A stretch of 64,000 nt of DNA, from the NCBI RefSeq assembly GCF_018130695.1, contig NZ_JAFCJX010000011.1:1-64000 (forward strand), written 5' to 3'. A program made the position numbers and the translations under genes. Positions within the stretch are counted from its first letter, which is position 1, and every line of letters begins with the position of its first letter. Positions 44,247 through 51,602 of the stretch are shown here, piece after piece. The notes under the pieces were generated by a model that saw only the letters and a program-made list of their open reading frames with translations, was not told the origin of the DNA and did not search any database. The stretch comes from Bradyrhizobium jicamae (GTDB lineage Bacteria; Pseudomonadota; Alphaproteobacteria; Rhizobiales; Xanthobacteraceae).

Positions 44247-44500
44247 GGCTGTTCCTCGCTGCCCGCTTATTGTGATTGATCATGGTGGGGCTAACGGCAG
44301 CGTATGGGAGACGCATTGCGATGCCAAGCAGCCGTCAGGCGCGCAGGGATCATCACGACAACGTCACCGCTCTGCTGCAATGCGCGTAGCGCCGAGGTCT
44401 ACGCCTTGAGTGGTCGGTGGTGAGCGTGTATCCGCCCAAGCAAAGCCTGTTTGCCGCCGCGACCTCGCCGAGGCCAGCAAAATCCTGTTCAGGTGCCCCC

Positions 44501-45739
44501 TTGAACCCCCATCCTCCCCGACCCGTGGTCGCATCGAGCTCGTTTGCGGCCATGAAGTCCGTGCCGTATCGCGCGCAGTTCATCGCCTATGTGCTGGCGA
44601 TGATGGCCGACAACATCGAGCACGTGATCAGCTATTGGGTGGTGTTCCAGAAATTCCATTCGCCGACGCTGGGCGGCTTTGCGGTGCTGTCGCACTGGCT
44701 GCCGTTCCTGCTGTTCTCCGTCGCCGTCGGCGGACTTGCCGACCGCACCGATCCGCGCCGCATCATCCAGTGCGGCATGCTGCTGTTCATCGTGGCGTCC
44801 GCCGGATGGGGCGTGTTCTTCATCACCGATACGCTGCAGATGTGGCACGCGATGGGGCTCCTGGTGATCCATGGCTGCGCCGGCGTGCTGTGGCAGACGC
44901 CGAACCAGCTGCTGCTTTATGATCTCGTCGCGCCATCAGACCTGCCGAGTGCGGTGCGGCTCAACGCGATGGCGCGCTATCTCGGCATCCTGGTCGGCCC
45001 GGCCGTCGGCGGCGTCATCATGCTGGCGCTCGTTCCCTCGCACGGCATCATCCTCAACACGCTGTTCTACCTGCCGATGCTGCTGTGGCTGTTCTGGGCG
45101 CCCGCCAAGGACATGGCCGTCGCGACGCACCGCTTCGCGGTCCGCGGCTTCGCCGATGTCATGCAGACCATCCGCGCCATCGGCCTGAAGCCGGTGCTCG
45201 CCTCGATGACTGTTCTCGCCGGGCTGACCTCCTTCATGATCGGCAACGCCTACCACGCCCAGATGCCGGGCTTTGCAGGCGATCTCGGGCACGGCGATCC
45301 CGGCGTCTCCTACAGCGTGCTGCTGGCCGCCGATGCGGCCGGCGCCCTGCTCGCCGGCATCGCGCTGGAATCATGGGGGCGGCTGAAGGGCACGCCGCGC
45401 ACCGCGATCGGGCTTGCGATCCTCTGGAGCGCCTCGCTGCTCGCCTTCGCCTCCGTCAGGGTCTATCCGTTCGCGATCGCGCTGTTGTTCTGCGCCGGAT
45501 TCTTCGAATTGTCGTTCAACACCATGGCGCAGGCGCTGATGCAGCTGAACGCGCCCGCCGAGATCCGCGGCCGCGTCGTCGGCCTCTATAATATGGCCGG
45601 CCTCGGCATGCGCGCTTTCAGCGGCATCACGGTTGGCGTCGTGGGCGCGGGCATCGGCATTCACTGGTCGCTTGGTCTCTCGGCCGCGGTCCTGCTGGCG
45701 CTGCTGCTCGCGCTGCAGCACCGGGCCAGGAAGGTGTGA
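44501..45739 (+). CDS. MFS transporter
   Basis: This 412-residue inner membrane protein has about eleven to twelve hydrophobic segments. Major facilitator loop motifs are GGLADRTDPRRIIQCGML after segment 2 and PAEIRGRVVGLYNMA in the second half. Substrate is unknown; the family plan resembles drug or enterobactin exporters (MFS_3). The start is uncertain. A TTG at 44501 with AGGTG five bases upstream is chosen, because an N-terminus of about 17 residues before SFAAMKSVPYR fits relatives I recall; an ATG at 44552 is the alternative. It is divergent from the alcohol dehydrogenase operon; the 250-base gap holds no other gene. Confidence 0.82.
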   Translation: MNPHPPRPVVASSSFAAMKSVPYRAQFIAYVLAMMADNIEHVISYWVVFQKFHSPTLGGFAVLSHWLPFLLFSVAVGGLADRTDPRRIIQCGMLLFIVASAGWGVFFITDTLQMWHAMGLLVIHGCAGVLWQTPNQLLLYDLVAPSDLPSAVRLNAMARYLGILVGPAVGGVIMLALVPSHGIILNTLFYLPMLLWLFWAPAKDMAVATHRFAVRGFADVMQTIRAIGLKPVLASMTVLAGLTSFMIGNAYHAQMPGFAGDLGHGDPGVSYSVLLAADAAGALLAGIALESWGRLKGTPRTAIGLAILWSASLLAFASVRVYPFAIALLFCAGFFELSFNTMAQALMQLNAPAEIRGRVVGLYNMAGLGMRAFSGITVGVVGAGIGIHWSLGLSAAVLLALLLALQHRARKV

Positions 45740-45800
45740 ACTGGTGGAACTTCCCGCGTCGCTCAACCGCAGGCCGTGCACACACTTCTTGCACCCTTTG

Positions 45801-45817
45801 CTAACGCATCGTTAACC
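45801..45817. promoter_or_regulatory. CtrA-like box, one mismatch
   Basis: CTAACGCATCGTTAACC fits TTAA-N7-TTAACC with one mismatch in the first half. It is about 55 bases before the tandem PilZ gene. It could place that gene under cell-cycle control. Confidence 0.35.
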
Positions 45818-45870
45818 CTGTCAGCCGTAGGGTCTATTCGAGCCGAAAGGCCGGGTGGCGGATTGCGGTA

Positions 45871-46488
45871 ATGTCGTTTGCACAGAAGAAAACTACGGTC
45901 GTGCCCCAGGCTGAGGAGCGGCGCCGCTTCCAGCGCGTCAAGGTGCACCTGCTCGGCCGCTACATGCTGCCCGACCGGCGCGAATTTCCCTGCCAGATCA
46001 TCAATATGTCGCCCGGTGGGCTAGCTTTGCTGGCGCCCGGCATCGGCAATGTCGGCGACCGCGTGATCGCCTATCTCGACCATATCGGCCGCGTCGAGGG
46101 CCGCATCACCCGCATCATCGACAACGGCTTTGCCATGACGGTCGGCGCCACCGCCCGCAAGCGCGACAAGCTCGCCGCCCAGCTGACCTGGCTCGCCAAC
46201 CGCGACATCCTCAACTTGCCCGAGGATCGCCGCCACGATCGTATCGTGCCGCGCAATCCGATCGCCCTGCTCACCCAGGAAGACGGCACGCGGATGACCT
46301 GCCGCATCATCGACCTGTCTCTGTCGGGCGCTGCGATCGCCGCCGAGAACCGTCCGCCGCTGAAATCGCTGGTCATGCTCGGCCGCGTGCAGTCCCGCGT
46401 GGTGCGCAATCTCGAAGAAGGCTTCGCGCTCGAGTTCGTTCACGAGCAGGCCGCTGAAACGCTCGAAGAGAGCGTTACCGCGCGGTAA
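45871..46488 (+). CDS. tandem PilZ-domain protein
   Basis: This 205-residue protein has two PilZ units. The first has ERRRFQRVKVH (RxxxR) and NMSPGGLAL ((D/N)xSxxG). The second has RRHDRIVPR and DLSLSGAAI. The first keeps both c-di-GMP binding motifs, so it is a plausible receptor; the second is more divergent. PilZ proteins alter motility, cellulose or surface traits when c-di-GMP rises. It stands alone, with a terminator after it and a LapG-like peptidase gene further downstream. Confidence 0.85.
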   Translation: MSFAQKKTTVVPQAEERRRFQRVKVHLLGRYMLPDRREFPCQIINMSPGGLALLAPGIGNVGDRVIAYLDHIGRVEGRITRIIDNGFAMTVGATARKRDKLAAQLTWLANRDILNLPEDRRHDRIVPRNPIALLTQEDGTRMTCRIIDLSLSGAAIAAENRPPLKSLVMLGRVQSRVVRNLEEGFALEFVHEQAAETLEESVTAR

Positions 46489-46526
46489 AGCGCGAGACGC
46501 GCAAAAACCCCTGATTTTCGGCCTCA

Positions 46527-46567
46527 AGAGGCGGCGTCCGGTGCAGCGGAAGCCGCCTCTGCCGCTT
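46527..46567 (+). terminator. Rho-independent-like terminator
   Basis: Nine-base arms AGAGGCGGC and GCCGCCTCT (46527-46535, 46552-46560) are followed by GCCGCTTTT. It lies about 40 bases after the PilZ gene. Confidence 0.55.
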
Positions 46568-46650
46568 TTGGCGCGCGCCTTCCGCGGTTAACGGCACAGC
46601 CATTTGCAGCAACAAACCGCGATGGAACAACGCCTCGCGCGTTAATGCAT

Positions 46651-46701
46651 AAAATTTGAATCAATTGCAGTTGTTTCAAATTTTACGCGAATTTGAATCA
46701 A
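46651..46701. repeat. AT-rich direct and inverted repeats before the peptidase gene
   Basis: AATTTGAATCAA occurs twice (46653-46664 and 46690-46701). Between them TTTCAAATTTT (46674-46684) is the inverse of AAAATTTGAA (46651-46660). The AT-rich patch in the 333-base gap before 46822 is probably a regulated promoter region. Confidence 0.45.
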
Positions 46702-46821
46702 GTATAGATCGAATTCACCGCGCTTTTTACCAGTATTCGCGTCAAATCTACTTTGCTGACTTAGCGGCGGTGCAAAACCTTTGTGGCAAAAGTGGTCCCA
46801 ACAAGAAAAACGGGGGCCACA

Positions 46822-47436
46822 ATGTTTGGTTTCGGGGGACAGGGGAAAGGCTTGGCGGTTGCCGCCATCCTGTTTGCTACATGCGTGTCGGCGAAGGCCG
46901 GCGACGCGCTCTATGCCAGCCTGGGCGACACCACGCGCTCGCCGATTGGCTGGGTCGAATTCTGCGCCGACAACGCCAGCGAATGCCGCGGCGGCGCGAC
47001 ACAACCCCGCGACATCGTGATGTCGCAGACCGCTTGGCGCGACCTGGTGCGGGTCAACAAGTGGGTGAACGAGACAGTGAAGCCCCTGACCGACATGGAT
47101 CATTGGGGCGTGATCGAGAAATGGTCGTTGCCATCAGACGGCTACGGCGACTGCGAGGACTACGTGCTCCTGAAGCGCAAGATGCTGATGGATGCCGGCT
47201 GGCCACGCGAGGCGCTGTTGATCACGGTCGTCCGCGACAAGAAGGGCGAAGGCCACGCGGTGCTGACGGTGAAGACCGACAAGGGAGAATACGTGCTCGA
47301 CAATCAGAACGAGAACGTCGTCGGCTGGACGGAGACCGGCTACCGCTTCGTCAAGCGGCAGTCGCAGAGCGATCCGAATGTGTGGGTCTCGCTCGGCGAC
47401 AACCGCCCGGCCGTCTCGACTGCGAGCTCACGCTAA
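46822..47436 (+). CDS. BTLCP (LapG-like) periplasmic cysteine peptidase
   Basis: This 204-residue protein has a signal peptide (FGGQGKGLAVAAILFATCVSAKA, about 27 residues) and the bacterial transglutaminase-like cysteine peptidase fold. The catalytic triad is visible: Cys in YGDCEDYVLLK, His in EGHAVLTV and Asp in VLDNQNE. In Pseudomonas, LapG cleaves a giant adhesin in response to c-di-GMP through LapD. Rhizobial relatives are common and often lack an obvious LapD. No adhesin or LapD gene is in this window. The start at 46822 follows CGGGGGC; an upstream in-frame start at 46783 is less likely. Confidence 0.85.
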   Translation: MFGFGGQGKGLAVAAILFATCVSAKAGDALYASLGDTTRSPIGWVEFCADNASECRGGATQPRDIVMSQTAWRDLVRVNKWVNETVKPLTDMDHWGVIEKWSLPSDGYGDCEDYVLLKRKMLMDAGWPREALLITVVRDKKGEGHAVLTVKTDKGEYVLDNQNENVVGWTETGYRFVKRQSQSDPNVWVSLGDNRPAVSTASSR

Positions 47437-47592
47437 CGACTTCAAAGGAATCCGCGACCCGGTCACATCCCCACCCCTCCCCGTCCCAGACCGGTTCGCG
47501 CGCGGCCAGGCTTCCCCCAAAGCCTGGCCGCAACTTTTTTGGTGGCATGGATCATCGCGCGTGCGATCATCGACGACTTGAGGAGACGAGTC

Positions 47593-47871
47593 ATGATCAT
47601 CCGCGCCATCATGCTGCTTGCCGTGCTCGTCGGCGCGAGTGCAGCCTTCACCAGCCCGTCGCGTGCCATCACCGCCGAGCTCGCCAAGAGGTGCAAGATC
47701 ATGGCGGATGCGGCGTACCCGCGGCGTTCGGCTGTTAATCCCGCGGCCGGCAGCACCAAGGGGACGGTCCGCGACATCACGGCCTATTTCAACAAATGCG
47801 TTGCCAACAACGGCAAGGTCGATGACGGCGACGCGCCGACCACCGGCGGGCCTGCGGCGCCGTCGAAGTAA
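47593..47871 (+). CDS. small secreted protein
   Basis: This 92-residue protein has a signal peptide of about 24 residues ending near PSRA. The mature part has two cysteines (LAKRCKIMADAAYP and YFNKCVANNG) likely to pair, and a Gly/Pro-rich tail. GAGGAG lies six bases before the ATG. Family unknown to me. Confidence 0.7.
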   Translation: MIIRAIMLLAVLVGASAAFTSPSRAITAELAKRCKIMADAAYPRRSAVNPAAGSTKGTVRDITAYFNKCVANNGKVDDGDAPTTGGPAAPSK

Positions 47872-47876
47872 AGGGT

Positions 47877-48029
47877 TCAGGGCGCGTTGTTCGGACCTGC
47901 GACGTGGGCGCCGTGCGGCGCCTTGCGCTCCTTCGTCCCGATGCTGGCCCGCGCGAGGCCGGCGGCGACGAGCAACAGCAGACACAGCCAGGCGCATGCT
48001 GTGAGAAGAACTGGCACGATCCTGCGCAT
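47877..48029 (-). CDS. small single-span membrane protein (probable)
   Basis: A 50-residue frame has an N-terminal hydrophobic segment (IVPVLLTACAWLCLLLLVAAGLA) and a basic tail. AGGG lies nine bases before the ATG. It converges on the 47593 gene, leaving five bases. It could be a real membrane microprotein; coding status is not proven. Confidence 0.45.
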   Translation of the reverse strand: MRRIVPVLLTACAWLCLLLLVAAGLARASIGTKERKAPHGAHVAGPNNAP

Positions 48030-48212
48030 GACAAGCGGCCCTTCGAACAACGACGTCGTCACGCCGGGCGACGGACAGATCGCGGCGCGATCGATGCCCG
48101 GCAGGTGAAAGGCTAGCGCCCGCATTGGCCCTCGCAACAACATCCCGGCATTAAGCTTGATGCCCGCCCGGGTCGGTCCGTGCACCGCCATGCGCCTGCA
48201 GGGTGCGGCCGG

Positions 48213-48298
48213 GTGAATCCCCTGCAACGTCCCATTTTGGCGCAAAAGCCGCGCTTTTGCTGCGAATCAGGGGTGAATCCTTAAGGAAGCGTGAATCC
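48213..48298. repeat. GTGAATCC triplet and hairpin in the leader of the 48366 gene
   Basis: GTGAATCC occurs at 48213-48220, 48273-48280 and 48291-48298. Between the first two, GCAAAAG-CCGCG-CTTTTGC (48242-48260) forms a hairpin. The rest of the 336-base gap shows nothing else. Possible cluster of regulator sites. Confidence 0.4.
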
Positions 48299-48365
48299 CG
48301 GGTTTGAGGGCGTGCCCGGCTGTGCTATTCGGAACCTTTCAATTTAAGTCCGGTTTTGGTGTCGT

Positions 48366-48857
48366 ATGATCGAACTCGCCCCCCGGAATTCCCCCGACAG
48401 CGCCCGTCTCGGCGTGCAACCGATCGCGATCGGGGCGGTCGCGCTGATCCTCGTGGTGCTCGGCATCGGTGCGATCGCCGGATGGCGCTTCTATACCGGT
48501 CATTCCCCGGAGACGGACCGCGCCGCAGTCGCCCGCCAGCTGCAGGTGCGCACCGCGCAGGCGTCGGAGGCGCTGGTCGAGAAGACCAAGGGTCTCGAAG
48601 CCACCCAGCAGGAATCGATCGATCAATTGCAGGTGGTACAGGACCAGTTGCAGACGATGCGCCGGCTGATCGCCTCGCAGCAGGGCGACACCAAGAAGCT
48701 CTCTGACCAGGTCGCAGCCCTCACCGAGGCTGTCGAAGGCCTGCGGCAGTCCTTCGCGAGCGCCAAGGACAATGACCCGTCCGCCGAGGCCACCCCGCGC
48801 AAGCGCTCCAAGGCGACGCGCACCTCGTACCGCAAGCGCTACCGCTCGCGCGGCTAG
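48366..48857 (+). CDS. membrane-anchored coiled-coil protein
   Basis: This 163-residue protein has one membrane segment (IAIGAVALILVVLGIGAIAGW, about residues 20-40). A roughly 80-residue coiled coil rich in Gln, Leu and Glu follows (RQLQVRTAQASEALVEKTK onward), then a very basic C-terminus (PRKRSKATRTSYRKRYRSRG). I do not recognise a family. The basic tail could contact peptidoglycan, LPS or nucleic acid depending on topology. No strong ribosome site is seen before the ATG. Confidence 0.65.
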   Translation: MIELAPRNSPDSARLGVQPIAIGAVALILVVLGIGAIAGWRFYTGHSPETDRAAVARQLQVRTAQASEALVEKTKGLEATQQESIDQLQVVQDQLQTMRRLIASQQGDTKKLSDQVAALTEAVEGLRQSFASAKDNDPSAEATPRKRSKATRTSYRKRYRSRG

Positions 48858-48875
48858 GCCGCTTTTTGTTTTGAC

Positions 48876-48919
48876 GCGTTTTCTTCACGCGAACCGGGAT
48901 CCACTTCGCTCGAAAACGC
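48876..48919. repeat. palindromic intergenic repeat (GCGTTTTC...GAAAACGC)
   Basis: Eight-base inverted ends GCGTTTTC and GAAAACGC flank TTCACGCGAACCGGGATCC-type sequence. From memory this is a widespread Bradyrhizobium intergenic element; it may also terminate the 48366 gene. Confidence 0.6.
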
Positions 48920-48927
48920 TATGGCCG

Positions 48928-49317
48928 CTACCAGACGAACGTCGGCGAATCCGCCTCCGTGTAGTCGCGCTCCAGCACCTCGCCCCGCGCATTGGTGACG
49001 GTCATGTGCCTGAGCCGGCCGCTCGGGTAGTAGCTGTAATGGTGCTCGAAGAACACCTGGCCTCGCAGCATCTTGACGTCGCGGACCAGACGGTTGTCGG
49101 CATCGAAATAGCCGACCAGATAGGCCGAGCCCCTGACGGCGCGGGCCTCGGCCTCCTCCTTGCTGATTCGCTTGACGAGGCGCAGCGGCAGGCCATAGCC
49201 GTCCCAGCTGCCGAAATACTCGACCGGATCGTGCCGGCGGGCGCGGAAGCGCCGCCAGAGCAGCCTTGCGGCAAAGCCGGCAGCCAGCAGCCCGGCCAGC
49301 ACAAACAGCATTGTCAT
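48928..49317 (-). CDS. membrane-anchored hypothetical protein
   Basis: This 129-residue protein has an N-terminal hydrophobic segment (LFVLAGLLAAGFAARLLW) with a basic stop-transfer (RRFRARRHD). A beta-rich domain follows (VEYFGSWDGYGLPLRLV, SAYLVGYFDADNRLVRDVKML, FFEHHYSYYPSGRLRHMTVT). Strand repeats of the type YFDADNRLVR and YYPSGRLR resemble short YD/MORN-like hairpins. Function unknown. The ATG at 49317 is chosen; a GTG ten codons upstream at 49347 is possible. Confidence 0.65.
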   Translation of the reverse strand: MTMLFVLAGLLAAGFAARLLWRRFRARRHDPVEYFGSWDGYGLPLRLVKRISKEEAEARAVRGSAYLVGYFDADNRLVRDVKMLRGQVFFEHHYSYYPSGRLRHMTVTNARGEVLERDYTEADSPTFVW

Positions 49318-49702
49318 TGCCACGATCCGCCTCGGATTGACCCTCACGGTCAGTCGCGCCCCGAAGGCCCCGCGTTCGAGGGCGGATCATCCGCCGGACG
49401 GGCGGCGGGCACCCAGCCCGGAGCGCCTCAAAGCACGTCAACGTGATTTTTGTCTGCGCTTTGTGAACTGGTTCACATATCGCGGCGCGAATCCGGGGCA
49501 TTGTTACGGCTACCGGATGGCGTGAGCCGATTTCAATGTCCGGGGCTGGCAAGGTCGTTGACGGTATACTACGTCGGCGGCCTTGTTTTTTTTCTGCACC
49601 AGCCCGCCGATCCGCAGCCATGAGCCACCTCGCACGCTGGTGATTTGCCTCCCCGCCCCATTGTTTGCTGAATGCGCCTCCTTGTTGTCCTGGGGAATAT
49701 GG
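49318..49702. other. 385-base intergenic region
   Basis: This lies between the divergent 49317 and 49703 genes. I see no RNA gene, repeat or convincing operator. It should hold both promoters. Confidence 0.4.
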
Positions 49703-50596
49703 ATGAGCGCTGAACCTGTTTTGACCGCCGACGTGGTGGGATTGACCAAAGCCGCGCCGGTGTCCCGCCGCGGCTTCATGACTGTGTCCGCCGCGGTCGC
49801 TGCCGGCTACACGCTGGCCGCCGGCCCGGTGCGGGCCGACGTGATCACGACCGACACCACCGGACTTGCGGTGGGCGACGCCAGGATCAAGGTCGCCGAC
49901 GGAGAGATGCCCGGCTATTTCGCCCGTCCCGCCGGCGTCAGCAATCCGCCGGTCGTGCTGGTGGCAATGGAGATCTTCGGCCTGCACGAATACATCAAGG
50001 ACGTGACGCGCCGGCTCGCCAAGCTCGGCGCCTTCGCGATTGCCCCGGACTATTACTTCCGCAAGGGCACCGACCTCACCAAGATCACCGACATCGCGCA
50101 GCTGCTGCCGATCGTGAATTCAAAGCCGGACGCCGAATTGCTTTCCGATCTCGACGCGACGGTCGCCTGGGCCAAGGCGCAAGGTGGCGACACCGCCCGC
50201 CTCGGCATCATCGGCTTCTGCCGCGGCGGCCGCACGGTGTGGGAATATGCGGCGCATTCCACCGCACTGAAGGCGGGCGTCGCCTTTTACGGCCCACCGG
50301 TCGATCCGCCGAACCCGCTCTGGCCGAAGAGCCCGACCCAGCTCGCGCCGGACATGAAGGCACCCGTGCTCGGTCTTTACGGCGAAGCCGACACCGGCAT
50401 TCCCGTCTCAACCGTCGAGGCGCTGAAGGCGGCGCTCGCCGAGAACAAGAAGACCGCCGAGTTCAAGATCTATCCCGGCGCCCCGCACGGCTTCCATGCC
50501 GACTACCGCGCGAGCTACCGCAAGGACGCCGCCGAGGATGGCTGGAAGCAGATGCAGGGCTGGCTGAAGAAATACGGCGTGCTCAGCCACGACTGA
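49703..50596 (+). CDS. dienelactone hydrolase family protein with Tat-like leader
   Basis: This 297-residue protein has a twin-Arg leader (SRRGFMTVSAAVAAGYTLAAG) about 20 residues from the start. The dienelactone hydrolase fold follows: the Cys nucleophile is in GFCRGG, the acid in YGEADTGIP and the His in PHGFHADY. MEIFGLHEYIKDVTRRLA is the usual N-terminal block. It hydrolyses lactones or related esters, here apparently outside the cytoplasm, which is less usual for the family. GGGGA precedes the ATG at 49703. Confidence 0.85.
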   Translation: MSAEPVLTADVVGLTKAAPVSRRGFMTVSAAVAAGYTLAAGPVRADVITTDTTGLAVGDARIKVADGEMPGYFARPAGVSNPPVVLVAMEIFGLHEYIKDVTRRLAKLGAFAIAPDYYFRKGTDLTKITDIAQLLPIVNSKPDAELLSDLDATVAWAKAQGGDTARLGIIGFCRGGRTVWEYAAHSTALKAGVAFYGPPVDPPNPLWPKSPTQLAPDMKAPVLGLYGEADTGIPVSTVEALKAALAENKKTAEFKIYPGAPHGFHADYRASYRKDAAEDGWKQMQGWLKKYGVLSHD

Positions 50597-50612
50597 CGCG
50601 TGCCGCTTTTCT

Positions 50613-50762
50613 TCAGCGCATGCGATCTCGGAAGATGTGAACGTGGTCGCGCCGCAGCTTCGCGATCTTGGGCTCCAGCTCCCAGAGCATCCACACGAAC
50701 GCGGTCGCCAGACTGGAAACGATGCAAATGAACAGCAAGGTCAAAGCAGGAATCGTCAGCAT
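50613..50762 (-). CDS. 49-residue single-span membrane protein
   Basis: The frame reads MLTIPALTLLFICIVSSLA, with the hydrophobic span running to WMLWELE. A charged C-terminus rich in Lys, Arg and His follows. GAGAGGG lies seven bases before the ATG at 50762. The single membrane segment, charged tail and ribosome site together make a real microprotein likely. It lies tail to tail with the dienelactone hydrolase gene (16-base gap). Function unknown. Confidence 0.6.
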   Translation of the reverse strand: MLTIPALTLLFICIVSSLATAFVWMLWELEPKIAKLRRDHVHIFRDRMR

Positions 50763-50947
50763 ATCCAGACCCTCTCGCGCTTAACCGCCATCAACGCAGC
50801 CAACTTCCGACCTGCAAAGCAATCGGCGTACCAGCAGGACGCCGCACAATGGCCGGCCCCGGCAGTGAAAACACCGAGGCCGCGACAAACGTTCCGAAAT
50901 GGCCGGCGTCTTCAGGCCATTCGCCGGTCATGCATTCGAGGGCGGGG

Positions 50948-51430
50948 TCAGTAGCAAATCTGCACGGGTCGAATCTGCCAGCCGTAGGGCGTCATCACCT
51001 GCTGGCGAACGATGCTGCAGCCGCCGTTGCCGTAATAGCCGTCGTCGTAGCCGTAATTGGCGTAATACGGATAGGCGTCATCATAATATCCGTACGGATA
51101 GCCGTAGCCCGCGGCATAGCCGAGGCCGACCCCTACGGCCGCCGCGAACGGGAAACCGCGGTGGCGGTAGCCCGGATAGTAGCCGCCACGCCAGGCGTTG
51201 CCGGCCAAGGTGCCGCCGCGGACGATGCCGGGGCTGACCGCAACCGCGCGAAAGCCGGCGCCGCCCATGCCAATTCCAGCGGCGCGGAAGCCCGGCGCAC
51301 CCCCGCCACGGAAGCCGCCGAAGCCACCGCCGCCATGTCCGCCAAAGCCGCCGCGCGCCGACGCGGCATCGACGCCAAGCAGGCCGACCGCAGCCGTCGC
51401 CATCAGGGCGATCGTCATCTTCCGCAACAT
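50948..51430 (-). CDS. secreted Gly/Tyr-rich protein
   Basis: This 160-residue protein has a signal peptide (TIALMATAAVGLLGVDAASA), then a Gly/Phe/Arg-rich stretch (GGFGGHGGGGFGGFRGGG). An Ala/Gly hydrophobic segment (AAAVGVGLGYAAGYG) and a Tyr/Asp-rich region follow. It ends in two cysteines (GCSIVRQQ, QICY). It follows the same plan as the 16427 protein. Such Gly-rich envelope proteins are common in rhizobia and uncharacterised. GGAGGGTGAGG lies just before the ATG at 51430. Confidence 0.72.
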   Translation of the reverse strand: MLRKMTIALMATAAVGLLGVDAASARGGFGGHGGGGFGGFRGGGAPGFRAAGIGMGGAGFRAVAVSPGIVRGGTLAGNAWRGGYYPGYRHRGFPFAAAVGVGLGYAAGYGYPYGYYDDAYPYYANYGYDDGYYGNGGCSIVRQQVMTPYGWQIRPVQICY

Positions 51431-51602
51431 CACCTCACCCTCCTTGTCAGTGTCGGTGCGGGACGCATCCTCTCGTCCGCGCGTGCAACCCCAATCTAGG
51501 ACGGCTTCTTCCGGCGCGGGTGTCTTGCGCCGCTCACATCTGCGCGACCGCAAGCGGCAATGGCGCGGCAACCGGCCAGGATGAACGAATGCCTTGGGAT
51601 CC

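Noticed and set aside
48854-49987. 377-codon minus-strand frame spanning two genes
   Set aside because: It runs through the 48928 gene in another frame and through an intergenic region; no domain is visible.
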